In this document: piece by piece, positions 1 through 10,634 of the stretch
How the letters are laid out: every line of letters begins with the position of its first letter
Numbering within the stretch: the first letter of the stretch is position 1
NCBI GenBank assembly: GCA_035640155.1
Contig: DASQWR010000238.1
Span: 12,451 to 76,450 of the forward strand
Reading direction: 5' to 3'
Source of the DNA: JALYQB01 sp035640155
Lineage (GTDB): Bacteria; Actinomycetota; Actinomycetes; Mycobacteriales; Pseudonocardiaceae
DNA: 64,000 nt
Notes under the pieces: model-generated
Databases searched by the model: none
Seen by the model: the letters and a program-made list of their open reading frames with translations, nothing else
What the model was told of the DNA's origin: nothing
Program-made: the position numbers and the translations under genes

Positions 1-1504
1 GCACGGCTGGACCCTGCACGGGCTCACCAGCGACACCGCGCTGGCCGCTTACCTGGTGCGGCCCGGGCAGCGCTCCTTCGACCTGGCGGACCTGGTGTTG
101 CGCTACCTCGAGCGGGAGCTGCGGGCCGAGACGGGCGAGGAGGAGCAGCCGAGCCTGTTCGAGGGGGAGGACGCGGCGGCCCGCGTCGCGGAGGAGATCC
201 TGCGGGCCCGGGCGGTGGCCGAGCTCGCGGACGCGCTGGACACCGAGCTCGACCTCATCGAGGGCCGCGAGTTGCTCACCGACCTCGAGCTGCCGCTGCT
301 CGGGGTGCTCGCCGAGCTCGAGAGCGCTGGCATTGCCGTGGACGGGGACGTCCTGGCCGGGTTGGACGCCGACTTCGCGGCGGCGGTCAAGCAGGCCGCG
401 CAGGACTGCTACGACGTGATTGGCCAGGAGATCAACCTCGGCTCACCCAAGCAGCTGCAGGTGGTGCTCTTCGACGAGCTGGGCATGCCGAAGACCAAAC
501 GCACCAAGACCGGCTACACCACCGATGCGGACGCGCTGCAGACGCTCTACGCCACCACCGAGCATCCGTTCCTGGCGCACCTGCTCGTGCACCGCGACGC
601 CACCCGGCTCAAGAGCACCGTGGACGGCCTGCTCAAGTCCGTGGCCGAGGACGGTCGCATCCACACCACGTTCAACCAGACCATCGCGGCGACCGGCCGG
701 CTGTCCTCCACCGAGCCGAACCTGCAGAACATCCCGATCCGCACTGACTCCGGTCGCCGGATCCGGCAGGCGTTCGTGGTGGGCACCCGCACAGACGACG
801 TCTCCTGGCTCGAGCTGATGACCGCCGACTACAGCCAGATAGAGATGCGGATCATGGCGCACCTGTCGGAGGACGCGGCGCTCATCGAGGCCCTCCGCTC
901 CGGGACGGACTTCCACGCCGCCACTGCGGCCCGGGTTTTCGGGGTGGACGCGGCCGCGGTCACCGGCGAGCAGCGCGCCAAGATCAAGGCGATGAACTAC
1001 GGGTTGGCCTACGGCCTCTCGGCGTTCGGGCTCTCCGCGCAGCTGCGGATCCCGACCGAGGAGGCCCGCGGCCTGATGGACGAGTACTTCGCCGAGTTCG
1101 GCGGGGTGCGCGACTACCTGCGATCCGTCGTCGAGCGGGCCCGCAAGGACGGCTACACGTCCACCATCCTGGGCCGGCGGCGCTACCTGCCGGATCTGAC
1201 CAGTGACAACCGGCAGCGCCGGGAGATGGCGGAGCGGATGGCGCTCAACGCGCCGATCCAGGGCAGCGCCGCGGACATCATCAAGGTCGCGATGCTCGGG
1301 GTGCACCGGAGCCTCGTCACCGGGGAGCTGCGCTCCCGGATGCTGCTGCAGGTGCATGACGAGCTGGTACTGGAGATCGCCGAGGGAGAGCGGGAGGCGG
1401 TGGAGGCGCTGGTGCGCCGCGAGATGGGAGCAGCGTGCACCCTGGACGTGCCGCTGGAGGTGTCGGTGGGCACCGGACGTTCCTGGGACGACGCGGCGCA
1501 CTGA
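1..1504 (+). CDS. polA: DNA polymerase I, C-terminal part (5' end outside window)
   Basis: This is the polymerase half of family A DNA polymerase I, which fills gaps in DNA repair and Okazaki fragment processing. The frame is open from the window edge, so the N-terminal 5'-nuclease domain lies upstream. Visible in order are an exonuclease-like domain remnant, then the polymerase domain with motif A (DYSQIEMRI), motif B (KAMNYGLAYGLSAFG) and motif C (LLQVHDELVLE), which carry the catalytic aspartates and the O-helix. From family knowledge, actinobacterial Pol I lacks working proofreading. The stop lies 14 bp from the convergent end of a decayed acetyltransferase. rpsA follows 1.8 kb on, as in mycobacteria. 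Confidence 0.97.
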   Translation, partial: HGWTLHGLTSDTALAAYLVRPGQRSFDLADLVLRYLERELRAETGEEEQPSLFEGEDAAARVAEEILRARAVAELADALDTELDLIEGRELLTDLELPLLGVLAELESAGIAVDGDVLAGLDADFAAAVKQAAQDCYDVIGQEINLGSPKQLQVVLFDELGMPKTKRTKTGYTTDADALQTLYATTEHPFLAHLLVHRDATRLKSTVDGLLKSVAEDGRIHTTFNQTIAATGRLSSTEPNLQNIPIRTDSGRRIRQAFVVGTRTDDVSWLELMTADYSQIEMRIMAHLSEDAALIEALRSGTDFHAATAARVFGVDAAAVTGEQRAKIKAMNYGLAYGLSAFGLSAQLRIPTEEARGLMDEYFAEFGGVRDYLRSVVERARKDGYTSTILGRRRYLPDLTSDNRQRREMAERMALNAPIQGSAADIIKVAMLGVHRSLVTGELRSRMLLQVHDELVLEIAEGEREAVEALVRREMGAACTLDVPLEVSVGTGRSWDDAAH

Positions 1505-1518
1505 GCTTTCGCCGGCGT

Positions 1519-2128
1519 TCAGCGGAGGGCGGACGCGGGACGTGCTTCCCAGACCGTCCACAGCGGCCGGTAGCCCTGGCGGGGCCAGAACACCGACGAC
1601 AGCGGGTTCGGCGGGTTGTAATAGAGGTAGGAGCCTCGCACTCCTGCCGCCATCGCGCTCTGCGACCCAGATCGGATCGCCGCGCCGCAGCCGCCCGGCG
1701 AGCATCGTGCGCTTCAGCTCGGCGGCATCCGGGCGCAGGACGGTCCCGCCGACCAGCGCCAAGTAGGACTGCTCGGCGAGCGCGAGTCCCACGCACTCGT
1801 CGAGATCCTCGACGGTGGCTCGCCGCACCCGGGGAAGTCCCGGGCGCGCAGCGGCAGCCGGGACCCGCACGGCGAGCACCGAGAGCGGGACGAAGCCGTG
1901 ATCCAGCAACGCCCCGCCGACCTGGACGTCTTGGCTGGGCCAGCTGACCACGCATGCGGAGTCCGTGGTGGGCAGGCCGAGGTTCGGGAGCCGGTCGCGC
2001 CACCGGGCCAGCAGCGCGCACATGGCGTCGCCGGCGGCGCCGCCGAGCACCGGGACGAGTTCGCAGACCGACGTGGCCGACCACATCCGCGCCGGGGAGC
2101 CGGGCCGGTGCTCAGTGAGCACGAGCAC
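1519..2128 (-). pseudogene. GNAT-family N-acetyltransferase with internal deletion and frameshift
   Basis: The first ~150 codons read as a GNAT N-terminal half up to DPIWVAERDGG. At about 1650 the sequence jumps frame straight into a typical C-terminal end of the same family (GSYLYYNPPNPLSSVFWPRQ then GYRPLWTVWE), stopping at 1519-1521. The segment that should carry the acetyl-CoA binding motif (R/Q-x-x-G-x-G/A) is missing, so about 60-65 residues are gone and the reading frame is shifted. Without that motif the product cannot be an active acetyltransferase. It starts at a GTG 13 bp after the upstream methyltransferase, so the pair was probably co-transcribed. That this is a deletion rather than a sequencing error is inferred from the missing motif. 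Confidence 0.75.
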
Positions 2129-2141
2129 TCCTCGGCCGTGG

Positions 2142-3008
2142 TCATCCCGGCCGCCGGCAGCAGAAGATGGCCGTGCCGGGGAACAGTGCGCCCCGCAGCG
2201 GACTCCATTGCCCCCACTCGCGGACGTGACCGGGCGGCCACTCCGGCTCCACCAGGTCTTGCAGCGTCAGACCTGCTCCGACGATCTCGCGGATCCGGTC
2301 ACCCAGCGTGCGGTGGTGCTCCACATACGTGGGAACCCCCGCAGCGTCGATCTCCACGTATGGGGTCCGGTCGAAGTAGGACTGGGTCACCGTAAGGCCC
2401 TCCGGTCCCGGGTCGTCCGGGAAGATCCACCGGAACGGATGGGTCACCGCGAACACCCAGCGGCCACCGGGACGCAGTACCCGGGCCACCTCGCGCATCA
2501 CCGCTGCGGAGTCGGCCACGAACGGGACCGCGCCGAATGCGGAGCACGCCACGTCGATCGACCCGTCCGCGAACGGCAGCCACTCCGCACCCGCTTGCAC
2601 CAGCGGCACGGCGACGCCGCGGTGCCGGTTCGCCTCGACCGCGTGCCGGAGCATCCCCGCCGAGATGTCGAGGCCGACGACCCGAGCGCCGCGCTCCACC
2701 AGCCACCGCGCGCAGGGCGCAGAGCCGCAGCCGATCTCGAGGACCCTCGCGTCTCGCACGTCGCCGAGCAACTCGACGACGTCCTCGCGCAGGCCCTCCG
2801 GGCACCAGACGAAGTCGGCTTCGCCGAGGAACTCCCCGTGCGCGGCGTGGTAGTCGTCGGCGTCGGCGTCCCACCACCGGCGGTTCGCGGCGGCCGATTC
2901 CGCGGGGGTGACCTCCCGCTCCAGGATGCCGGCGGTTCCCAGCGCTGCCTCGGCGGAGATGCGGTGGTGAGCCGCCCGCTCCTGCGCCTCGTGCGGCCCG
3001 CTGCTCAT
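2142..3008 (-). CDS. class I SAM-dependent methyltransferase
   Basis: The protein has 288 residues and a Rossmann-type methyltransferase core. SAM-binding motif I is VLEIGCGSAPCARWL, followed by an acidic loop (VVGLDIS), an ACSAFGAVPFV segment and a LRPGGRWVFAVTHPFRW strand typical of the Methyltransf_11/25 group. An N-terminal lead (RRWWDADADDYHAAHGEFLG) is common in actinobacterial members whose gene lies beside rpsA. The substrate is unknown. I chose the ATG at 3008; frames extending upstream look non-coding and carry the divergent rpsA promoter. It is divergent from rpsA. Confidence 0.85.
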   Translation of the reverse strand: MSSGPHEAQERAAHHRISAEAALGTAGILEREVTPAESAAANRRWWDADADDYHAAHGEFLGEADFVWCPEGLREDVVELLGDVRDARVLEIGCGSAPCARWLVERGARVVGLDISAGMLRHAVEANRHRGVAVPLVQAGAEWLPFADGSIDVACSAFGAVPFVADSAAVMREVARVLRPGGRWVFAVTHPFRWIFPDDPGPEGLTVTQSYFDRTPYVEIDAAGVPTYVEHHRTLGDRIREIVGAGLTLQDLVEPEWPPGHVREWGQWSPLRGALFPGTAIFCCRRPG

Positions 3009-3043
3009 CTGGGCAGTTTGGCAGATCATTCCGGGAGGGGGGT

Positions 3044-3073
3044 TTGCCCTGCCTGACGCAGGCTGCGTACGAT
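3044..3073 (+). promoter_or_regulatory. probable rpsA promoter
   Basis: A -35-like TTGCCC (3044-3049) and a -10-like TACGAT (3068-3073) are separated by 18 bp in the gap between the divergent methyltransferase and rpsA. They would start a leader of about 220 nt. A 5-bp inverted repeat (GCCTG-ACG-CAGGC, 3051-3063) sits in the spacer and could bind a regulator. Assigned by motif only. Confidence 0.45.
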
Positions 3074-3099
3074 CCCCCTGCGCAGTGGGTCTCGCGCTG

Positions 3100-3117
3100 C
3101 CGGGCACCGCTGCCCGG
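3100..3117 (+). promoter_or_regulatory. hairpin in the rpsA 5' leader
   Basis: A perfect 7-bp stem with a 4-nt loop (CCGGGCA-CCGC-TGCCCGG) lies about 20-25 nt after the predicted transcription start and about 185 nt before the rpsA start codon. No U-tract follows, so a simple terminator is unlikely. A role in leader folding or autoregulation is only a guess. Confidence 0.4.
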
Positions 3118-3300
3118 TCAGCACGTCACGTTCGTGGAATACGTGGCCCCCGTCGATGGTTGATCCGTCTGCAGACCCACGACCTGAGGTCTCCGCCGGC
3201 GAGAGCGATCCGCCGCGCGGCTTCTTCTGCATCAGCGATACCAGAGATACCAGAAACCGACCCCATCCACGATCCGAGTCCCTCCGGAGCATCCCACCGC

Positions 3301-4812
3301 ATGACCACCGACACCACCACCGCCCCGACCCTTGAGCAGGTCGCGATCAACGACGTCGGGACGGAGGAGGACTTCCTCGCCGCCATCGACAGCACCATCA
3401 AGTACTTCAACGACGGCGACATCGTCGAGGGCACCATCGTCAAGATCGACCGCGACGAGGTGCTGCTCGACATCGGCTACAAGACCGAGGGCGTCATCCC
3501 GTCCCGGGAGCTCTCCATCAAGCACGATGTCGACCCCAGCGAGGTCGTCGAGATGGGGCAGCCCGTCGAGGCCCTTGTCCTCCAGAAGGAGGACAAGGAG
3601 GGCCGGCTCATCCTGTCCAAGAAGCGCGCGCAGTACGAGCGCGCCTGGGGCACGATCGAGACCCTCAAGGAGAACGAGGAGCCGGTCGAGGGCACCGTCA
3701 TCGAGGTGGTCAAGGGGGGGCTGATCCTCGACATCGGGTTGCGCGGCTTCCTGCCCGCGTCCCTGGTCGAGATGCGCCGGGTGCGCGACCTGCAGCCCTA
3801 CGTGGGCCGCAAGCTCGAAGCGAAGATCATCGAGCTGGACAAGAACCGCAACAACGTGGTGCTGTCCCGCCGGGCGTGGCTGGAGCAGACCCAGTCCGAG
3901 GTGCGCAGCGAGTTCCTCAACCAGCTCGCCAAGGGTCAGGTCCGCAAGGGCCAGGTCTCCTCGATCGTCAACTTCGGCGCGTTCGTCGACCTCGGCGGCG
4001 TCGACGGTCTGGTGCACGTCTCCGAGCTGTCCTGGAAGCACATCGACCACCCGAGCGAGGTCGTCGAGGTCGGCCAGGAGGTCACCGTCGAGGTGCTCGA
4101 CGTCGACCTGGACCGCGAGCGGGTGTCGCTGTCGCTCAAGGCGACGCAGGAAGACCCGTGGCGCCAGTTCGCCCGGACCCACCAGATCGGCCAGATCGTG
4201 CCCGGCAAGGCCACCAAGTTGGTCCCCTTCGGGGCGTTCGTGCGCGTCGAGGAGGGCATCGAGGGTCTGGTGCACATCTCCGAGCTAGCCGAGCGCCACG
4301 TCGAGATCCCCGAGCAGGTCGTGCAGGTCGGCGACGACGTCATGGTCAAGGTCATCGACATCGACCTGGACCGGCGCCGCATCTCGCTGTCGCTGAAACA
4401 GGCCAACGAGGGCCTCACCCCGGAGATGGAGTTCGACCCGTCGCTGTACGGCATGACCGCCGAGTACGACAGCGAGGGCAACTACATCTATCCCGAGGGC
4501 TTCGACCCCGAGGCCAACGACTGGCTGGAGGGCTACGACAAGCAGCGGGAGGAGTGGGAGCACTCCTACGCCGAGGCCCAGGTCCGCTTCGACCAGCACA
4601 AGAAGCAGGTCGGCAAGGCAGCGGAGGCCGAGGTGGAGGCAACCGGGGAGCAGAACTACTCTTCGGCGACAGCCGAGGCCGCCGGTGGTGGGGCTCCGTC
4701 CAGCACCAGCGGTGCCGGCAGTGGCGGTGGCGCCAGCGGCGGTGGTGGGGGATCCCTCGCCAGTGACGAGCAACTGGCCGCACTGCGGGAGAAGCTCTCC
4801 GGCGGCGTGTGA
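3301..4812 (+). CDS. rpsA: 30S ribosomal protein S1
   Basis: This 503-residue protein carries four S1 RNA-binding repeats. Repeats 3 and 4 show the clear signature: SSIVNFGAFVDLGGVDGLVH, then KLVPFGAFVRVEEGIEGLVH. It helps the 30S subunit bind mRNA. The start at 3301 (MTTDTTTAPTLEQVAINDVG) matches the actinobacterial S1 N-terminus; the frame is open upstream but that stretch is leader. After the repeats come an acidic stretch and a Gly/Ser-rich tail (about residues 458-485: many GGG runs with Ser and Ala), then a short conserved end (LREKLSGGV). Actinobacterial S1 proteins have four rather than six repeats. coaE follows. Confidence 0.98.
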   Translation: MTTDTTTAPTLEQVAINDVGTEEDFLAAIDSTIKYFNDGDIVEGTIVKIDRDEVLLDIGYKTEGVIPSRELSIKHDVDPSEVVEMGQPVEALVLQKEDKEGRLILSKKRAQYERAWGTIETLKENEEPVEGTVIEVVKGGLILDIGLRGFLPASLVEMRRVRDLQPYVGRKLEAKIIELDKNRNNVVLSRRAWLEQTQSEVRSEFLNQLAKGQVRKGQVSSIVNFGAFVDLGGVDGLVHVSELSWKHIDHPSEVVEVGQEVTVEVLDVDLDRERVSLSLKATQEDPWRQFARTHQIGQIVPGKATKLVPFGAFVRVEEGIEGLVHISELAERHVEIPEQVVQVGDDVMVKVIDIDLDRRRISLSLKQANEGLTPEMEFDPSLYGMTAEYDSEGNYIYPEGFDPEANDWLEGYDKQREEWEHSYAEAQVRFDQHKKQVGKAAEAEVEATGEQNYSSATAEAAGGGAPSSTSGAGSGGGASGGGGGSLASDEQLAALREKLSGGV

Positions 4813-4890
4813 CGGTTCCACGGACGGCCCCCGGTGACCGGTCTGTCCCTGGCACCCGAAGGCACGCCGGATGCTGACACAATGCCGCCC

Positions 4891-6075
4891 GTGCTCAGGG
4901 TGGGGTTGACGGGCGGGATCGGATCCGGCAAGTCGACGGTAGCGGGCCGGCTCGTGGAGCAGGGCGCGGTGGTGATCGACGCCGACTGCCTTGCCCGCGA
5001 GGTGGTCGGGCCGGGCACCGAGGGGCTCGCGGCTGTCGTCGCCGACTTCGGTGCTGGCGTGCTCACCCCCGGCGGCGAGCTGGACCGGGTGCTGGTCGCC
5101 GAGCGCGTGTTCGGAGACGACGCGGCGCGGGCGCGGCTGAACGGGATCGTGCATCCGCTCGTGGCCGCCCGGTCGGCTGAGCTGATCGCCGCAGCGGCGG
5201 ACGACGCGGTGATCGTGCAGGACATCCCGCTGCTCGTCGAGGGCGCGTTGGCTGCCGGCTTCCCGCTGGTCGTCGTCGTCCACGCGGACGCCGAGGTGCG
5301 GGTGCGGCGGCTCGTCGAGCAGCGCGGCATGCCGGAGCCCGACGCGCGGTCCCGGATCGCCGCGCAGGCGACCGACGAGCAACGGCGCGCCGTGGCCGAT
5401 GTCTGGCTCGACAACAGCGGCGCCCGGGACGGCACCCTCGCTGCGGTCGACCGGCTCTGGGCGGAGCGGCTGGTGCCGTTCGAGGAGAACCTGCGCACGC
5501 TCCGCCGGGCCCCGCGGCCCCGCCATGCCGAGCTCGTCCTCCCGGACGAGACCTGGCCCGCACAGGCGGAGCGGATGGCCGCCCGGGTGGCCGCAGTGGC
5601 GGGACGCCGGGCCTGGCGAGTCGACCACATCGGCTCCACCGCGGTGCCCGGGCTCGCCGCGAAGGACGTCCTGGACCTGCAGGTCGTCGTCCACGACCTG
5701 AACACCGCGAGCCAGGTCGCCGACGGCCTGGTAGCCGCGGGCCTGGTGCGCGGCGCGGGCCGCTGGTGGGACAACGCCCTGGACGGCACTCGGCGAAACA
5801 AGGCGATCGCCCTCAATGCCGATCCCGGCCGGGCGGCGAACTGCCACATCCGACCTCTCGACTCGCCGGTGTGGCGGGAGACGCTGCTGTTCCGGGACTG
5901 GCTCCGCGCCCACCCGGACGGGCTCCGGGAGTACGCCGAGGTGAAGCAGGCGCTCGCCAGACAGCGGCTGGCCAGCATCGACGTCTACGCCGCCGCGAAG
6001 ACCCCATTCATCTCCAGCGCACTCGCCCGCGCGGAGCGCTGGGCCGCGCAGGCAGGCTGGAAGGGATCCGCGTGA
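4891..6075 (+). CDS. coaE: dephospho-CoA kinase fused to a GrpB-like (UPF0157) domain
   Basis: The N-terminal ~200 residues are dephospho-CoA kinase, the last step of CoA synthesis: the P-loop GLTGGIGSGKSTV lies at the N-terminus and DIPLLVEGALA follows. The C-terminal half is a GrpB/UPF0157 domain (WRVDHIGSTAVPGLAAKDVLDLQVVV). The same fusion is known in mycobacterial CoaE. I chose the GTG at 4891 because it places the protein start right at the P-loop strand and because a -10-like CACAAT (4878-4883) ends 7 nt before it, suggesting a leaderless mRNA. An ATG at 4882 is the alternative. The gene lies 78 bp after rpsA. Confidence 0.93.
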   Translation: MLRVGLTGGIGSGKSTVAGRLVEQGAVVIDADCLAREVVGPGTEGLAAVVADFGAGVLTPGGELDRVLVAERVFGDDAARARLNGIVHPLVAARSAELIAAAADDAVIVQDIPLLVEGALAAGFPLVVVVHADAEVRVRRLVEQRGMPEPDARSRIAAQATDEQRRAVADVWLDNSGARDGTLAAVDRLWAERLVPFEENLRTLRRAPRPRHAELVLPDETWPAQAERMAARVAAVAGRRAWRVDHIGSTAVPGLAAKDVLDLQVVVHDLNTASQVADGLVAAGLVRGAGRWWDNALDGTRRNKAIALNADPGRAANCHIRPLDSPVWRETLLFRDWLRAHPDGLREYAEVKQALARQRLASIDVYAAAKTPFISSALARAERWAAQAGWKGSA

Positions 6076-6121
6076 GCCGGCTCGCAGGCACGCCTGCCGT
6101 CAGCATGGCGCGGATTCGGGC

Positions 6122-6700
6122 TCACGCCGTGGTGGCATTGCCCCCGCCAGGGTGGCGGGTCCAGGTGGGCCAGGCACCGGCGGTGGCGAGCCAGCGATCG
6201 AGCCGGTAGCCGTGCCGGGCCAGGCCGTCGACGGCGGCGTACGTGGTGTCCAGCGCGGACCGGGCCGTGCCGGTGTCGAGCAGGCCGGCGGTGACGGCCT
6301 CGATCAGCTCGTCGGTGTCCACCACCTGCACCCCGCGGCCGGTGTGCACCACGAGGTCCAGGTAGTGGTCCTCGGTACGCCAGACGAGACCGGCGGCATC
6401 GATGTCGATGCGCACCACGTCGAGGTAGAAGTCCTGGTCCCGCTCACGGCCGGGGTGGAAGAACCAGTCCGTCACCCGAAGCCCGAGCCTCGGCAACAGC
6501 CATGACTCGAACGCCGCGATGCGCGGATGGTCCACGACGTCCCGGGCCAGGAAGAGACCGAAGGGCTCGACGCGGTACTCCCGCACGGCACGCACGATGC
6601 CCTTCGGGTCGGTGTTGGTCATCGCTGCAACGTCGAACAGCTCGACCTTCGGGGCGTGCACGGGAGCGGCCTCGGGGCTGCGGCGGGGAGGAGCCGTCAT
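6122..6700 (-). CDS. DUF402 domain protein
   Basis: The 192-residue protein contains the DUF402 fold: a DYYLD-like core seen here as RDQDFYLDVVRIDIDAAGLVWRT and DHYLDLVVHTGRGVQVVDTDEL. Families with this fold include nucleoside phosphate phosphatases and FomD, which hydrolyse nucleotide-linked substrates with divalent metals. A gene of this family sits between coaE and uvrB in mycobacteria too, so the location is conserved. It is divergent from uvrB, with 94 bp between the start codons. The exact substrate here is unknown. Confidence 0.85.
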   Translation of the reverse strand: MTAPPRRSPEAAPVHAPKVELFDVAAMTNTDPKGIVRAVREYRVEPFGLFLARDVVDHPRIAAFESWLLPRLGLRVTDWFFHPGRERDQDFYLDVVRIDIDAAGLVWRTEDHYLDLVVHTGRGVQVVDTDELIEAVTAGLLDTGTARSALDTTYAAVDGLARHGYRLDRWLATAGAWPTWTRHPGGGNATTA

Positions 6701-6765
6701 GCACCTCGACCCTACGCAGGCGACGGCCGAGGTGGGAGCTCGTCAGCTGGGATCGTCGCGGCGGA

Positions 6766-6788
6766 CTGTCGGTGCGGCCCCATACCAT
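6766..6788 (+). promoter_or_regulatory. PafBC-type (RecA-NDp) DNA-damage promoter of uvrB
   Basis: CTGTCGGTG (6766-6774), then exactly 8 bp, then TACCAT (6783-6788) matches the mycobacterial LexA-independent damage promoter consensus TTGTCRGTG-N8-TAnnnT with one mismatch. The -10 element ends 6 nt before the uvrB ATG, so the mRNA would begin at the start codon. This predicts mitomycin- or quinolone-inducible uvrB under the WYL-domain activator PafBC. No LexA box is visible here. Confidence 0.75.
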
Positions 6789-6794
6789 CGGGAC

Positions 6795-9005
<2,211 letters not shown>

Positions 9006-9038
9006 CGTCGGCCCGGCCGGCCGGTCGCGCCGGCTCCG

Positions 9039-9119
9039 TCAGCTCGTGATGTCCTTGGTCGCGCACCGCCGCCAGGCGAGCAGCCCGAACGCCGTTGCGA
9101 TCAGGGGCACGGAAGTCAC
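9039..9119 (-). pseudogene. possible C-terminal scrap of a membrane protein
   Basis: A short minus-strand stretch reads VTSVPLIATAFGLLAWRRC followed by ATKDITS and a stop. It looks like the last membrane helix and basic tail of a permease-type protein. No ribosome site or upstream domain is present, and it lies between uvrB and a relic of the uvrB 3' end, so I take it as debris rather than a working 26-residue gene. Confidence 0.25.
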
Positions 9120-9186
9120 CCTAGGCGAGCGGACCCGGCTCCCGAGGGCCGCTCAGCGGACTCTCAGCTCTGGCCCCGAAGCGGAG

Positions 9187-9298
9187 GATCGATGAGCACC
9201 GTGCGGGACCTGTCAATTCAAGCTCGCCACGGCTGCCAGACGAGATCGCCGAGCTGAAGAAGGAGCTGCGCGGGATGGACGCCGCGGGCCTGCGCTGA
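9187..9298 (+). pseudogene. diverged duplicate of the uvrB 3' end
   Basis: About 112 bp align with 8896-9002 of uvrB. A shared 33-bp core (CGAGATCGCCGAGCTGAAGA plus the following bases, one mismatch) encodes the UVR motif residues DEIAELKKELRGMDAAG, ending in LR and a stop. The 5' part has several substitutions and small indels. There is no start codon and no ribosome site. It looks like the remains of a tandem duplication or of the original uvrB end left after a rearrangement, and it is overlapped antisense by the 3' end of the sigma factor gene. Confidence 0.75.
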
Positions 9299-9893
9299 GG
9301 CCGGTGGCATAGCCGCCGGTCCTCCCTGTCTCCTGGGATGCGAGTACGTTTCGCAACCAGCTCAACGCTCGGTGTTGCGCGACCCGGATCGCACCCGCGG
9401 TCCCTCCGACCACTTCTGCGGTCTCCTCAGCCGAGAACCCGAGCACAACCCGTAGGATGAGGATCTCCCGTTGCTTGTCGGGCAGCCTGTCGAGCAGGCT
9501 GCGCATCCAGCCCGCCAGCTCGGTTTGTAGCGCCCGTTGCTCGGGGCCGTCAGCCTGCATCGCCTCGTCGGGGAAACCCGAAACGGGTTCCGCTCGGTTC
9601 CGCGCGGCGGCGCGGTGCGCGTCGGCCACCTTGTGTGCGGCGATACCGAACACGAACGCCAGGAACGGATGGCCCTGGTAGCGGAAGCTGGGCAACGCCT
9701 TGAGCACGGCAAAACACACCTCCTGGGCCACGTCGTCCGCCGAGCCCAACATCCTCTCCTGCCCGCCGAGACGGGCGCGGCAGTATCGCACCACGAGGGG
9801 ATTGATCCATCGCAGGAGCGAGTCTATGGCGTCTGGGTTACCACGGACGGCTGCGGCTACTAGGACGTCAAGCCCGTCCCCCTGGACGCTCAT
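9213..9893 (-). CDS. RNA polymerase sigma factor, SigD/ShbA-like ECF group
   Basis: The protein has 226 residues, with sigma region 2 (LLRWINPLVVRYCRARLGG through ADDVAQEVCFAVLKALPSF and HPFLAFVFGIAAHKVADAHR) and region 4 (LPDKQREILILRVVLGFSAE followed by ETAEVVGGTAGAIRVAQHRAL). The opening and region 2 resemble ShbA of Streptomyces and SigD of mycobacteria. ShbA drives hrdB expression in Streptomyces; the role here is inferred. The ATG at 9893 begins MSVQGDGLD. The last ~28 residues are Arg/Ser/Ala-rich and read antisense through the uvrB relic, so the natural C-terminal end was probably replaced. Region 4 is complete before that point. Confidence 0.85.
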   Translation of the reverse strand: MSVQGDGLDVLVAAAVRGNPDAIDSLLRWINPLVVRYCRARLGGQERMLGSADDVAQEVCFAVLKALPSFRYQGHPFLAFVFGIAAHKVADAHRAAARNRAEPVSGFPDEAMQADGPEQRALQTELAGWMRSLLDRLPDKQREILILRVVLGFSAEETAEVVGGTAGAIRVAQHRALSWLRNVLASQETGRTGGYATGLSAGPRRPSRAAPSSARRSRLAAVASLN

Positions 9894-10279
9894 CCGGGTC
9901 CCCGCGTCGAGCAACGCGCGCCGCGGTCGGCGCACCACCGGTTCACCGCAGCTGGTATGAACCGGCTCGGCCGGGGTGTGCCCTGGGCCCCCGGCTGCCA
10001 ACCCGTCGCGGATCGGCCTCCGCTGCTGATCGGATCATGACGCCCGAGGACATCGCGTGGTGCTGCGGTGGGCGAGGCGGTGGTCATATCCCTCCCCCCA
10101 AGAGGTCCGGTGCCACTCGGCAGGTGATGAACGGGCGACATCGATCGGGCTCCGTCTGCTGATAGTGTGGCCGACGTCGATTACAGATGCAAGTGCATCT
10201 GCAAGAGGCGTCTGTGGGAGTCTGACGTGGAGGCGGCGATTCCAACGCTGTGGCGCCGGTCAGGGGCGGAGAGGCACCC
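9894..10279. other. intergenic region between divergent sigma and DUF397 genes
   Basis: 386 bp without a supported gene. It must hold the promoters of both divergent units. The only clear structure is the 18-bp palindrome at 10184-10201. The sigma-proximal half is GC-rich and featureless to my reading. Confidence 0.6.
10184..10201. promoter_or_regulatory. palindromic operator candidate upstream of the DUF397/XRE genes
   Basis: CAGATGCA-AG-TGCATCTG is a perfect 8-bp inverted repeat with a 2-bp centre, 78 bp before the DUF397 start. The flank repeats the half-site word TGCAAG. It sits where an operator for the adjacent XRE regulator would be expected. Function is inferred from position and symmetry. 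Confidence 0.55.
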
Positions 10280-10543
10280 ATGATGCAGCAGAGCGACAAC
10301 GGTGAGCAGGCAGCGGAGGCGCGGGGTGTGCGCTGGCGAAAGAGCCGGCACAGCAACCCGAGCGGCAGCTGTGTCGAGGTCGCGGACCTCGGTTCGGCCG
10401 GCGTCGGGGTGCGCCACTCCCGGTTCCCTGCCGGGCCCACCCTGGTATATACTTGGGCGGAGATCGCTGTGTTCGTGGCCGGAGTGAAGGACGGCGAGTT
10501 CGACGACCTGATCTGTCGTGATCATGGCGGACAGCAGAGGTGA
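10280..10543 (+). CDS. DUF397 domain protein
   Basis: A small 87-residue protein with the DUF397 core: WRKSRHSNPSGSCVEVADL, VRHSRFPAGPTLVYTWAEI, and a C-terminal FVAGVKDGEFDDL. In Streptomyces and relatives, DUF397 genes sit next to XRE/DUF5753 regulators (AbaA- and BldB-associated loci, Scr1-type toxin-antitoxin-like pairs). The same pairing is seen here, with the regulator starting 91 bp downstream. The ATG at 10280 has a good ribosome site (GGAGAGG). Confidence 0.88.
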   Translation: MMQQSDNGEQAAEARGVRWRKSRHSNPSGSCVEVADLGSAGVGVRHSRFPAGPTLVYTWAEIAVFVAGVKDGEFDDLICRDHGGQQR

Positions 10544-10634
10544 CTGATAGCGACCCACGCCGGGGTCACTGGTCGCCACAGTTCCGGCGGGTGCCACCGT
10601 TGTTCCCACGGATGTCACCCCGGGGGGAGAGGCC

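Noticed and set aside
443..1518. Long minus-strand frame running antisense to polA as a continuation of the GNAT frame
   Set aside because: It is the shadow of polA codon bias. The real GNAT C-terminal end reads in another frame and stops at 1519.
4690..4755. Gly/Ser codon-rich stretch at the end of rpsA considered as a nucleotide repeat
   Set aside because: No fixed unit repeats; it is a low-complexity linker of S1.
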